Source: an uncultured Oscillibacter sp.
GTDB lineage: Bacteria; Bacillota; Clostridia; Oscillospirales; Oscillospiraceae
Assembly: GCF_910587525.1 (NCBI RefSeq)
Contig: NZ_CAJULS010000003.1
Location: 1-54,519 of the forward strand
Reading direction: 5' to 3'
DNA: 54,519 nucleotides
This document shows positions 1 through 7,744 of this stretch, one piece after another. Positions within the stretch are counted from its first letter, which is position 1. Each line of letters opens with the position of its first letter. The translations under genes were made by a program, and so were the position numbers. The notes under the pieces were generated by a model. The model was not told the origin of the DNA, did no database searches, and saw only the letters and a program-made list of their open reading frames with translations.

Positions 1-59
1 CTGGTCTGAACCGGTGCCCATGAATCTTGCCAGTCTTCTGCCGGGTGCGCCTGACGGCG

Positions 60-175
60 TACCTTGCGGGGCGCTCTCCCGCATCTGTCAATGCTTCCGA
101 AGTTGTTTTGGTGCTTGGACGCATGGGCTTCCTTCTCTTCCCGCGCTTCGCGCATGGCTGGAACCGCCTGGGATG
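60..175 (-). repeat. Cassette-flanking repeat, copy A (partial)
   Basis: Read on the minus strand, this stretch carries the same GCGCGAAGCGCGGGAAGAGA start and GCGTCCAAGCA block as the stretch at 765-830, in inverted orientation. Homology fades toward the window start, and the pyrimidine hairpin found in the other copies is not visible here. It may be lost or lie outside the window. It forms the left flank of cassette 1. Bases 1-60 hold nothing I can name. Confidence 0.6.
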
Positions 176-195
176 GTTTGTACTTCTACCGGGTG

Positions 196-441
196 TCAGC
201 GGTAGATTTCTTTCGCAAGCAAAAAGGCCCGGCGGGCCAGGGCCATTCTGCCTGTGTTGTCAAGTGTGCTCTGCTTGTCCTCATAATCCCGAAACAGCTC
301 TCTTTGTTCACGGGAAAATGTTTTTTCCAGAGTTTCCATTGCCTCCATCGCACGCTCTGATTGAACAAAATACTCCCACCCAAGATATTCCCGGTCACGC
401 TCTTCCAAGGTCTCCAACAGAACATTGATATAGTCTTTCAT
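196..441 (-). CDS. Small uncharacterised protein of cassette 1
   Basis: An 81-residue, highly charged, probably all-helical protein with no signal peptide, membrane segment or catalytic motif that I recognise. The start at 441 (MKDYINV) is chosen over an in-frame upstream start because a GGAGGG site lies just before it. A clear paralogue lies at 17943-18188; the pair share DREYLGWEYF, SER and GRMALAR followed by AFLLAKE. The length and acidic/aromatic pattern faintly recall DUF6809-type proteins of Clostridia, but this is only an impression. It is transcribed away from an Xre regulator, from a promoter whose spacer is filled by a palindrome, so it is probably repressed by that regulator. It could be an effector, toxin-like or anti-repressor partner; the function is unknown. 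Confidence 0.75.
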   Translation of the reverse strand: MKDYINVLLETLEERDREYLGWEYFVQSERAMEAMETLEKTFSREQRELFRDYEDKQSTLDNTGRMALARRAFLLAKEIYR

Positions 442-457
442 AATTTCCCTCCAGCAT

Positions 458-486
458 TTGACAAACACTATCGTGTCCTTTATGCT
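458..486 (+). promoter_or_regulatory. Promoter of the cassette 1 Xre gene with operator
   Basis: TTGACA at 458-463 and TATGCT at 481-486 are separated by exactly 17 bp. The spacer contains ACACTATCGTGT (465-476), which is repeated in the facing promoter 34 bp away. Transcription would start near 493, ahead of the ATG at 535. Binding of the Xre product in the spacer would give autorepression (inference). Confidence 0.7.
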
Positions 487-488
487 TT

Positions 489-517
489 ATTATAACAGAC
501 ACTATCGTGTCTGTCAA
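489..517 (-). promoter_or_regulatory. Consensus promoter of the small cassette 1 gene
   Basis: On the minus strand, TTGACA (517-512) and TATAAT (494-489) are both perfect consensus hexamers with a 17-bp spacer. The -10 boxes of this promoter and of the facing one are only 2 bp apart, so the two cannot be occupied by polymerase at the same time. Confidence 0.8.
495..514. promoter_or_regulatory. Palindromic operator O2
   Basis: ACAGACAC-TATC-GTGTCTGT is an inverted repeat with perfect 8-bp arms. It fills the 17-bp spacer of the leftward promoter and reaches into the start region of the rightward one. Its core is identical to the site at 465-476. It is the likely binding site of the adjacent Xre dimer. 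Confidence 0.7.
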
Positions 518-534
518 CGGGAAAAGAGGGTCCT

Positions 535-735
535 ATGACACTTTCCGAACATCTTTTACAACTCAGGAAATCAAAAGGCCTTCGTCAGACAGAGCTGGCA
601 TCCAAAGTCGGCATTGGCTGGCGGGCCTATCAGACATATGAGCGCGGCGAACGTGAACCCGGTCTGTCCGCACTGATCGCTCTGGCGGATTTCTATGATT
701 TAAGTCTGGATGAGCTGGTCTGCCGGAAGCGGTAG
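535..735 (+). CDS. Xre-family HTH regulator of cassette 1
   Basis: A 66-residue single-domain Cro/CI-type DNA-binding protein. The five-helix HTH spans about residues 4-60, with the pattern RQTELASKVGIGWRAYQTYE followed by EPGLSALIALADFYDLSLDEL. A purine-rich site (GAAAAGAGGG) precedes the ATG. There is no effector or oligomerisation domain. It is divergent from the 81-residue gene, and the intervening DNA holds two copies of a palindromic operator, which fits an autoregulated repressor. A paralogous pair with the same geometry sits at 17943-18491. Confidence 0.85.
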   Translation: MTLSEHLLQLRKSKGLRQTELASKVGIGWRAYQTYERGEREPGLSALIALADFYDLSLDELVCRKR

Positions 736-764
736 ACGAACTACTATCAGCCCGTGCCCGGCCA

Positions 765-1016
765 GGCGCGAAGCGCGGGAAGAGAAGCAAGTCCTTGCGT
801 CCAAGCATCAAACCTGCTGAGCGCCCTTCAATTGAAGCGAAATGCTTCCGCGAGTGCCAAAAGCGTCTTTTTCTCTTTTGGACCGTGCACGGCCCGTTTT
901 CTCTTTTTCTGCGCTCAGAAAAAGAGAAAATGGGGGGTGCATTCCGTGCCGCAAAGCGGCACAATCCCCCGTCCCCGCCCCGTGGGCGGAACCCCCCCGT
1001 CCCGCCCCCGTGGGGC
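765..1016 (+). repeat. Structured intergenic repeat, copy B
   Basis: This fills most of the 330-bp gap between the Xre gene and mutS. In order it has GCGCGAAGCGCGGGAAGAGA (767-786), the palindrome CTTCAATTGAAG near 828-839, a pyrimidine tract (866-879), the palindrome CCGTGCACGG (883-892), a perfect 15-bp Py/Pu hairpin (897-930), ATGGGGGGTGCAT (930-942), and three GC-rich hairpins with 3-nt loops at 946-962, 975-989 and 1004-1016. Copies C and D share this order. No coding potential was recognised. Confidence 0.8.
866..930 (+). other. Possible triple-helix core, copy B
   Basis: The hairpin arms at 897-911 and 916-930 pair perfectly around a CGCT loop. The separate tract TCTTTTTCTCTTTT (866-879) is the mirror image of the 5' arm, so read parallel to the purine arm AGAAAAAGAGAAAA it gives 14 consecutive T.A or C.G Hoogsteen matches. 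This is the classic requirement for an intramolecular pyrimidine-motif triplex in DNA or RNA. Formation is an inference. Confidence 0.5.
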
Positions 1017-1065
1017 AGCATCCCCCGCCTACTGGGCAGTAACCTACAGAAAGAAGGCGCCAAGC

Positions 1066-3666
1066 ATGGCAGAACTAACCCCCATGATGAAACAGTATCT
1101 GGAGATCAAGAAAGATAACCCGGATTCCATCCTGTTCTTCCGCCTGGGCGACTTCTACGAGATGTTCGACGACGACGCCCGCCTGGCGTCCAGGGAACTG
1201 GACTTAACCCTCACCTCCCGGGACCATGGCAAGCACGCCAAGCCTCCGGAGGAGCAGGTCCCCATGTGCGGCGTGCCCTACCACGCCAGCGAGGCTTACA
1301 TCGCCCGGCTTATCGCCAAAGGCTACAAGGTGGCCATCTGCGAGCAGATGGAGGACCCCGCCGCAGCCAAGGGGCTGGTAAAGCGGGATATTATCCGGGT
1401 GGTCACCCCCGGCACCGTCACCAACGCCGCATGCCTGGATGACAAGGCCAGCAACTTCATCTGCGGCATCTTCATGGATTCCCGCTCCGCCGGGGCCGCC
1501 TTCTGCGACATCACCACCGGCAAGGCCCACCTGACCAGTTTTACCGGCAGAGACCGGGCGGAGCATGTGGTCAACGAGCTGGGCCGCTTTTCCCCGGCGG
1601 AGGCCATCCTGAACGACGGCGCCTTCTCCGAAACCGCTTTGACGGGGGTCTTGAAGGAGAAATTTCACTGCCGGGTGGAGAACGGCGGCCAGCGCCGCTT
1701 CCTCCTCAACGAGGCGGAGCGGAGCATCCGGAAGCAGTTTGGAGACGAGGCCCTCTCCCGCCTGCCCGCCGCCGTTCCGGCGGCCGCCATGGCCCTGGGG
1801 GGGCTGCTGAGCTACCTTTACGAGACCCAGAAGACGGATCTCTCCCACATCAACGACCTGGACTACTATGAGCAGGGCCGGTTTATGGAGCTGGACCTGT
1901 CCGCCCGGCGGAACCTGGAGCTGACGGAGACCCTGCGGAACAAGGAAAAGAAGGGGAGCCTCCTCTGGGTGCTGGACAAGACGAAGACGCCCATGGGCGG
2001 GCGGTGCCTGCGGAGCTGGCTGGAGCGGCCGCTGCTGTCCGCCGCCGCCATCCACCGGCGGAACTCCGCCGTGGCGGCGCTGGTGGACGGCACCATTGCC
2101 CGGGAGGAGCTTACCACCGCCATGGCGGGCCTGGGGGACATGGAGCGGCTGATCGGACGCATTGTCTACGGCACTGCCGGGGGACGGGACCTCAGCTCTC
2201 TCCGCGCCGCCATCGAAAAGCTCCCGGAGATCCGCGGCCAGCTGTCCGCCCTGCCAGACCGCCGCCTGGCGGAGCTGACAGAGGAGATGGACACCCTGGA
2301 GGACGTGGGCGGACTGATTGCCAGCGCCATCTGCGACGAGCCCCCCTTCTCTGTCCGGGAGGGCGGGTTCATCCGGGACGGCTTCCACGGAGAGGTGGAC
2401 CGCCTGCGGCACATCCTGAAAAGCGGCAAGGGCGTCATCGCGGAGATGGAGGCCCGGGAGAAAGAGGAGACCGGCATCCGCTCTTTGAAGATCGGCTACA
2501 ACAAGGTCTTTGGATACTACATAGAGGTCTCCAACTCCTTCCGGGGCCAAGTGCCGGAGGGCTACATCCGCAAGCAGACCCTGACCAACGCGGAGCGGTA
2601 CATCACCCAGGAGCTGAAGGACCTGGAGCATGAGATTCTCACCGCCTCGGAGCGGGTGGTGGCGCTGGAGTACGAGCTCTTTACCCGGCTGCGGGGGGAG
2701 ATCTCTGCCGCCGCGCCCCGTATCCAGCGGGCCGCCGCCGCTGTGGCGGAGACCGACGCCCTGTGTTCCCTGGCCGCTGTGGCCGTGCGGGAAGGCTACT
2801 GCCGTCCGGAAGTGGACGAGTCCGGCGTGATTGAGATCCGCCAGGGCCGCCACCCGGTGGTGGAAAGGATGCTCAAGGACGCCCTCTTTGTGCCAAACGA
2901 CACCTTTATGGGGGAGAAGGAGGGCCGGGTGTCCATCATCACCGGCCCCAACATGGCGGGCAAGTCCACCTATATGCGCCAGGTGGCGCTGATCGTCCTG
3001 CTGGCCCAGATGGGCAGCTTTGTCCCCGCCGCCAGCGCCCATATCGGTATTGTGGACCGGATCTTCACCCGGATTGGGGCCAGCGACGACCTCGCCGCCG
3101 GGCAGTCCACCTTTATGGTGGAGATGACGGAGGTGTCCGACATCCTGCGTTGCGCCACCAGGGACTCGCTGCTGATCCTGGACGAGATCGGCCGGGGCAC
3201 CTCCACCTTTGACGGCATGTCCATCGCCCGGGCGGTGCTGGAGCACTGCGCGGAGAAAAAGCGGGCCAAGACCCTCTTCGCCACCCACTACCATGAGCTG
3301 ACGGACCTGGAGAACACCCTTTCCGGCACGGTAAACTACAACATCGCGGTGAAGACCCGGGGGGAGGACATCATCTTTCTGCGCAAGATCATTCCCGGCG
3401 GCGCGGACCGCAGCTACGGCATTGAGGTTGCCAGGCTGGCAGGCCTGCCGGACAAGGTGCTGAAGCGGGCCCGGGAAATTCTGGAGGAGCTGGAGTCGGA
3501 AAACGGAGTGCAGTACACCGCCCCCCGGCGGGAGGCGGATCAGGTGTCGCTGGATTCGCTGGGGGAGGGGGAGGTGCTGGACGCCCTCCGCCGCTGCCAG
3601 CCGGATACGCTGACGCCCATTGAGGCCATGGGGCTGCTGTATGAGCTGAAAAAGAAGCTGCAGTAG
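1066..3666 (+). CDS. mutS: DNA mismatch repair protein MutS
   Basis: An 866-residue MutS, normal length for the family. The mismatch-probing Phe-x-Glu motif is F30-Y31-E32 in LGDFYEMF. The Walker A motif GPNMAGKST lies near residue 628, and the Walker B LLILDE ends in D706-E707, followed by GRGTSTFDG. The ATG at 1066 is preferred: it matches the usual MutS N-terminus (LTPMMKQYLEIK) and follows a GAAGG-type site, whereas upstream in-frame codons run through repeat B. It recognises mismatches and recruits MutL (5695) in cytoplasmic post-replicative repair. mutL follows, with two unrelated genes between them. Confidence 0.97.
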   Translation: MAELTPMMKQYLEIKKDNPDSILFFRLGDFYEMFDDDARLASRELDLTLTSRDHGKHAKPPEEQVPMCGVPYHASEAYIARLIAKGYKVAICEQMEDPAAAKGLVKRDIIRVVTPGTVTNAACLDDKASNFICGIFMDSRSAGAAFCDITTGKAHLTSFTGRDRAEHVVNELGRFSPAEAILNDGAFSETALTGVLKEKFHCRVENGGQRRFLLNEAERSIRKQFGDEALSRLPAAVPAAAMALGGLLSYLYETQKTDLSHINDLDYYEQGRFMELDLSARRNLELTETLRNKEKKGSLLWVLDKTKTPMGGRCLRSWLERPLLSAAAIHRRNSAVAALVDGTIAREELTTAMAGLGDMERLIGRIVYGTAGGRDLSSLRAAIEKLPEIRGQLSALPDRRLAELTEEMDTLEDVGGLIASAICDEPPFSVREGGFIRDGFHGEVDRLRHILKSGKGVIAEMEAREKEETGIRSLKIGYNKVFGYYIEVSNSFRGQVPEGYIRKQTLTNAERYITQELKDLEHEILTASERVVALEYELFTRLRGEISAAAPRIQRAAAAVAETDALCSLAAVAVREGYCRPEVDESGVIEIRQGRHPVVERMLKDALFVPNDTFMGEKEGRVSIITGPNMAGKSTYMRQVALIVLLAQMGSFVPAASAHIGIVDRIFTRIGASDDLAAGQSTFMVEMTEVSDILRCATRDSLLILDEIGRGTSTFDGMSIARAVLEHCAEKKRAKTLFATHYHELTDLENTLSGTVNYNIAVKTRGEDIIFLRKIIPGGADRSYGIEVARLAGLPDKVLKRAREILEELESENGVQYTAPRREADQVSLDSLGEGEVLDALRRCQPDTLTPIEAMGLLYELKKKLQ

Positions 3667-3726
3667 GCCGGTGTTCTGCGGAAAGCTGGAGGCAGTCCCC
3701 TCTTCCTGGGAGAATCTTCAAAACAG

Positions 3727-3737
3727 GGGGGGGGGGG
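3727..3737 (+). repeat. Poly-G tract (11 G)
   Basis: An uninterrupted run of 11 guanines in the 165-bp gap between mutS and the CPBP protease. I see no convincing promoter hexamers around it. Such runs are prone to slippage and could also be an assembly or sequencing length error. Confidence 0.9.
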
Positions 3738-3831
3738 CATTTCCCCTGAATTCCTCCAGCTTCAGGCGGTTGTCTCCCTGTTTTTGACCAGCCCCATCGG
3801 ACCCCAAACCCAATACCCCGGAGGGATTATC

Positions 3832-4542
3832 ATGCAAAGACGAAAATCCGGCGCCTATATGTCAACCGGAGAGCAGATCGCGGGAACGGTGTTTTTCGCC
3901 GTCTACCTGCTGGTGCTGCCCTTTGCCGCGAGGCCTTTGTTCGGCCTTGCGGAGCTGCTGCTGGGAATCACCATTTCCGATGCCCTGAAGACGCTGATTT
4001 ACTACTACATACTGTTGGCCTTGACAGTGATCATCTTTCACGGCTTTCTGGTCAGGACGTCCCAGCGGCTGCTGGACAACCTGGACGGTGCGGCCAAAAC
4101 TGTGCTGGCGGGCCTGGTGGCCCTGTACGGCCTCAACGAGCTGGCTTACCGCCTGATCCACATGGCGGTGGGCACCCGCACCAATCTCAACGACATCACC
4201 ATCTCCGCCCGTGCTGGCGGTGCGCCCCATATGACGCTGCTGATCGTGGTACTCCTGGCCCCCTTTGTGGAGGAGACCCTCTTCCGGGGACTGGTCTTCG
4301 GCAATCTCAAGGGCCGGAGCCGGGCAGCGGCATATCTGGTCAGCTGCCTGCTGTTCGCCCTGCTGCATGTGTGGCAGTTCGCTGTGGTGAACCGGGATAT
4401 CACCTATTTTTTGCTGATGGTGCAGTACCTGGTGCCGGGGCTGGTGCTGGCCTGGGCCTATGAGCATTCGGGTACGCTGTGGGCCGCTGTGGCCCTCCAC
4501 GCGGCGGCCAACGCCCTGTCCATCTGGACCATGATGGGGTGA
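3832..4542 (+). CDS. CPBP family intramembrane metalloprotease
   Basis: A 236-residue polytopic membrane protein of the CPBP (Abi/CAAX protease-like) family. All three family motifs are present: E147-E148-x-x-x-R152 (EETLFR), F175-x-x-x-H179 and H223-x-x-x-N227, so the active site looks intact. Hydrophobic segments run through most of the chain after a short basic N-terminus. The start at 3832 follows a GGAGGG site. Members process membrane-associated peptides or protect against bacteriocins; the substrate here is unknown. The gene lies 27 bp before the transporter gene and may be co-transcribed with it. Confidence 0.9.
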   Translation: MQRRKSGAYMSTGEQIAGTVFFAVYLLVLPFAARPLFGLAELLLGITISDALKTLIYYYILLALTVIIFHGFLVRTSQRLLDNLDGAAKTVLAGLVALYGLNELAYRLIHMAVGTRTNLNDITISARAGGAPHMTLLIVVLLAPFVEETLFRGLVFGNLKGRSRAAAYLVSCLLFALLHVWQFAVVNRDITYFLLMVQYLVPGLVLAWAYEHSGTLWAAVALHAAANALSIWTMMG

Positions 4543-4569
4543 ATTTTCAAGAGAATCGAGAGAAATACC

Positions 4570-5481
4570 ATGAGCTTTTTTGATACCCTCCGTGAGATGC
4601 TGGTAATTCTGTTCGCCATGGCCATGGGCTACCTGGCTCACCACCTGGGCTATCTGGGCGGTGAGACGGATCAGAAGCTCTCCAAGGTCATTTTGAACAT
4701 CACCATGCCCGCCATGATCGTGGCGGCGGTCATCACCGGGGACACCCTGCCGGAGCTGTCGGAGGTCCTGGCCGTATTGAAGGTGGCGGCGGTCTTCTAC
4801 CTGCTGGAGATGCTCTTTGCCCTGATCGCGCCCCGCCTTTTGGGCGGCACACCAGGACAGAAGGGCGTGTGGCGGTTCGGCCTGATGTTCGGCAACATCG
4901 CCTTTATCGGCTATCCGGTGGCCACGGCGCTGTTTGGCCCGGGGGCCCTCTTCTACGCCGTGATCCTGGCCATGCCCTTCAACCTGCTGTCCTATACGCT
5001 GGGGCCGCTGATGCTGGTGGGAGTCAAGCGCTTTCAGTGGAAGCAGCTGCTGACCCCCTGCACCGTCGCCGCCGTCCTGGGGCTGTTCTTCGCCCTGACC
5101 CGCCTCCGGCCCCCGGCCATCGTAGGGGAGTGTCTCTCCTTTGTGGGGAACGTGACGGTGCCGTTGTCGCTGCTGGTAGTGGGGTCTCTGCTGGCGGGCC
5201 TGCCTGCCGGGCAGGTGTTCAAATCTCCAAGGCTCTGGTGTCTGTCTGTTCTGCGGCTGCTGGCGCTGCCGGGAGTGCTGTTTGTCATTCTCCGGGCCCT
5301 GGGGACGGAGCCCATGCTGCTGGGGATCACCGTCGTCGAGATGGCCATGCCTGTCGCCGTCAACGGCAGCATGCTGTGCCTGGAGTATGGCGGAGACAAG
5401 GAGTGCATGGCCCAGGCCACGCTCCTGACCACGGTGGCGTCCATTGTCACCATCCCTCTGATTGCGTCGGTATTGCTGTGA
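4570..5481 (+). CDS. AEC family transporter (auxin efflux carrier type)
   Basis: A 303-residue integral membrane protein with about ten hydrophobic segments and the AEC-family pattern: an N-terminal helix with GYLAHHLGYL, then KVILNITMPAMIV, and a C-terminal half repeating the fold with SLLVVGSLLAG and GSMLCLEYGGD. Bacterial AEC proteins include malate/malonate-type permeases. The substrate cannot be told from sequence, and there is no metabolic gene nearby to suggest one. The 213-bp gap that follows, before mutL, shows no clear structure. Confidence 0.85.
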   Translation: MSFFDTLREMLVILFAMAMGYLAHHLGYLGGETDQKLSKVILNITMPAMIVAAVITGDTLPELSEVLAVLKVAAVFYLLEMLFALIAPRLLGGTPGQKGVWRFGLMFGNIAFIGYPVATALFGPGALFYAVILAMPFNLLSYTLGPLMLVGVKRFQWKQLLTPCTVAAVLGLFFALTRLRPPAIVGECLSFVGNVTVPLSLLVVGSLLAGLPAGQVFKSPRLWCLSVLRLLALPGVLFVILRALGTEPMLLGITVVEMAMPVAVNGSMLCLEYGGDKECMAQATLLTTVASIVTIPLIASVLL

Positions 5482-5694
5482 AAGGAACTTGAGGGAAGCC
5501 TTGGGGGGAATGGCCCGCTGAAAAGAGTACCCGCCCCTTTGGACAGCACATCGCACAGTGTCCCTTGCTGCTTGATATTCTCCCCAATTAGCCGGATGTC
5601 CCCTAGAGAGCAGGTTCTTTCTCCCCAGACCAGCTATGTTTTTTCAGATGATTTTCCAAATTTTCAGATATTCACAAACAAGGAGGTGTCCCCC

Positions 5695-7668
5695 ATGCCC
5701 CATATCCGCCAGCTGGAGGCCCATGTGGCCGACCTCATCGCCGCCGGCGAGGTGGTGGAGCGTCCCGCCAGCGTAGTAAAGGAGCTGGTGGAGAACGCCA
5801 TCGACGCCGGCGCCTCCGCCGTGGCGGTGGAGGTTCGCCGGGGGGGTATGGGACTCATCCGTGTCACCGACAACGGCTGCGGCATCGCCCGGACGGAGCT
5901 GCCCACCGCCTTTCTCCGCCACGCCACCAGCAAGCTCCGCGCGCCGGAGGATCTGGAGCGCATCGGAACCCTGGGCTTCCGGGGAGAGGCTCTGGCGGCC
6001 ATCTCGGCTGTCAGCCGGGTGGAGATTCTCACCCGGCTGAGGGGCGCGGAGAGCGGCGCCTCCCTCCGGCTGGAGGGAGGCGTGCCGGGAGCCGTGGAGG
6101 AGGCCGGGGCCCCGGAGGGCACGAGCATCTCCGTGCGGGACCTCTTTTACAACACCCCCGCCCGGCTGAAATTCATGCGGAAGGACAGCGCTGAGACCGC
6201 CGCCGTGGCGGGTCTTATGCAGCATCTGGCCCTGTCCCATCCGGACATCTCCTTCAAATTCGCCAAGGACGGCATGGAGGCCCTCCACACCCCCGGAGAC
6301 GGGAAGCTGGACTCCGCCATATATGCAGCCCTGGGCCGGGACTTTGCCAGAGGACTGGTGCCGGCGGAGGGCCGGGGCGGAGAGATCGCCGTCTCCGGCT
6401 TTGTCACCGCCCCCCTCCAGGGCCGGGGCTCCCGGTCCATGCAGGTCTTTTTCGTCAACGGGCGGTTTATCAAGTCCCAGCTGCTGACGGCGGCGCTGGA
6501 GGAGGGCTACCGCAATCAAATCATGAAGGGGAAGTTCCCCGGCTGCGTGCTGTCTGTGACGCTGCCGGTCTCCGCCGTGGATGTCAACGTCCACCCTGCC
6601 AAGACCCAGGTGAAATTCGCCCGGGAGCGGGAGGTGTTCGACGCGGTGTACCACACCGTGCTGGACAGCCTGGAAAGACAGGGCGGCCCCGTGTCCGCCC
6701 CGGGGCCCAAAGCGGCGGAGACAGTGAATCCCCGGCAGGATTTTTTCCAGGCCATGGACGCCAAGACTTACCGGGAGCGGGACGCCAAACCCGCCTCCCT
6801 CCCGGAGAAAAAGTTCCGCCCGGGATGGGACACGGAGTGGAAGCCTCCGGCAAAGCTCTCCGACAGCCAGGGCGGAACGGCCTGCCGGACCTCCGGCGAA
6901 AGACCCGCCGCCCCCAGCCGGGGGAGTTTTGGGGCGCCGCCCTCGGTGGCGCCCCGGCCGGCGCCGGCGGAGGTGCCCCGTCCCGCGGCCCCGCCTGTCA
7001 GGGAGACGGCGGCGCCGGAAGACCTCCGGCGGCCCTTTGTGCCTGCCATCCCGGCGGAGCGGCAGGAGAGTTTGCCGGGCCAGCAGACCCTGGAGTCCCT
7101 TAGGGAGGCCCCCTGGCGGCTCGCCGGGGAGGTGCTCAATACCTACATCGTCTGCGAGAGCGCCGACGGGTGCGTCTATCTCATCGACAAGCACGCCGCC
7201 CACGAGCGGGTGAACTTCGACCGGCTGAAAGCGGCCCAGGAGCCGCCCATGCGGCAGGCCCTGCTCCAGCCCGTGGCGGCGGAGCTGAGCCGGGAGGACG
7301 GCGCGCTGCTGCTGGAAAACCTCTCCCTGCTGGACCAGCTGGGTTTTGGCTGCGAGGACTTTGGCGGCGGAGCCGTGCTGGTGCGGGAGGTCCCGGCGGA
7401 CATCGACGCCGGAGACGTCTCGGCCACGCTGGAGGAGCTGGCGGAGAATCTGCGGACGGGCCGCTCGGCGGAGGAGCGGCGGGAGAATCTGCTGCATACC
7501 ATGGCCTGCAAGGCCGCCATCAAGGGCGGCTGGACCAGCGGCCCGGCAGAGCTCCGGGCGCTGGTGGAGAAGGTGCAGAGCGGCGAGGTGAAGTATTGCC
7601 CCCATGGCCGGCCGGTGGCGGTGAAATTGACCAGGTATGAGCTGGAGAAGATGTTTAAGAGGGCGTGA
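5695..7668 (+). CDS. mutL: DNA mismatch repair protein MutL
   Basis: A 657-residue GHKL ATPase with a C-terminal endonuclease domain. ATPase motifs: ELVENAIDAGA (E33, N34), DNGCGI from D59, GFRGEAL and the FYNTPARLKF region. A Pro/Ala-rich linker spans about 330-460. The C-terminal half carries the metal-site motifs: DKHAAHE at 498-504, ACKAAIKGG and CPHGRPV. The last acidic residue of the first motif is Asp where Glu is usual. The start at 5695 follows AGGAGGTG. Partner of MutS: it nicks the strand to be repaired. Confidence 0.97.
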   Translation: MPHIRQLEAHVADLIAAGEVVERPASVVKELVENAIDAGASAVAVEVRRGGMGLIRVTDNGCGIARTELPTAFLRHATSKLRAPEDLERIGTLGFRGEALAAISAVSRVEILTRLRGAESGASLRLEGGVPGAVEEAGAPEGTSISVRDLFYNTPARLKFMRKDSAETAAVAGLMQHLALSHPDISFKFAKDGMEALHTPGDGKLDSAIYAALGRDFARGLVPAEGRGGEIAVSGFVTAPLQGRGSRSMQVFFVNGRFIKSQLLTAALEEGYRNQIMKGKFPGCVLSVTLPVSAVDVNVHPAKTQVKFAREREVFDAVYHTVLDSLERQGGPVSAPGPKAAETVNPRQDFFQAMDAKTYRERDAKPASLPEKKFRPGWDTEWKPPAKLSDSQGGTACRTSGERPAAPSRGSFGAPPSVAPRPAPAEVPRPAAPPVRETAAPEDLRRPFVPAIPAERQESLPGQQTLESLREAPWRLAGEVLNTYIVCESADGCVYLIDKHAAHERVNFDRLKAAQEPPMRQALLQPVAAELSREDGALLLENLSLLDQLGFGCEDFGGGAVLVREVPADIDAGDVSATLEELAENLRTGRSAEERRENLLHTMACKAAIKGGWTSGPAELRALVEKVQSGEVKYCPHGRPVAVKLTRYELEKMFKRA

Positions 7669-7744
7669 TGTCAGGCGCGGCTCTGGGAGATAGGCGGGTG
7701 CTGGGGGAATGGCCTGCCCCCATTTCAGAAAGGAGGCACTCCAA

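Noticed and set aside
897..930. The Py/Pu hairpins as rho-independent terminators
   Set aside because: The stem is almost all A-T pairs and is followed by ATGGGGGG, not a T run, so it does not fit an intrinsic terminator.
754..1065. N-terminal extension of MutS by 104 codons
   Set aside because: It translates the structured repeat B. The start at 1066 gives a normal-length MutS with the family N-terminus.
1204..3294. Long minus-strand open frame (696 codons) opposite mutS
   Set aside because: Antisense to a clear mutS. Long opposite frames are common in GC-rich genes; the product is Gly/His/Gln-rich low-complexity with no domain.
3862..5556. Minus-strand frame of 564 codons opposite the CPBP and AEC genes
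   Set aside because: It spans two genes and their gap, is Gln/His/Arg-rich and has no domain; both plus-strand genes have full family motifs.
5644..7605. Minus-strand frame of 653 codons opposite mutL
   Set aside because: Shadow of mutL; no ribosome binding site and no domain.
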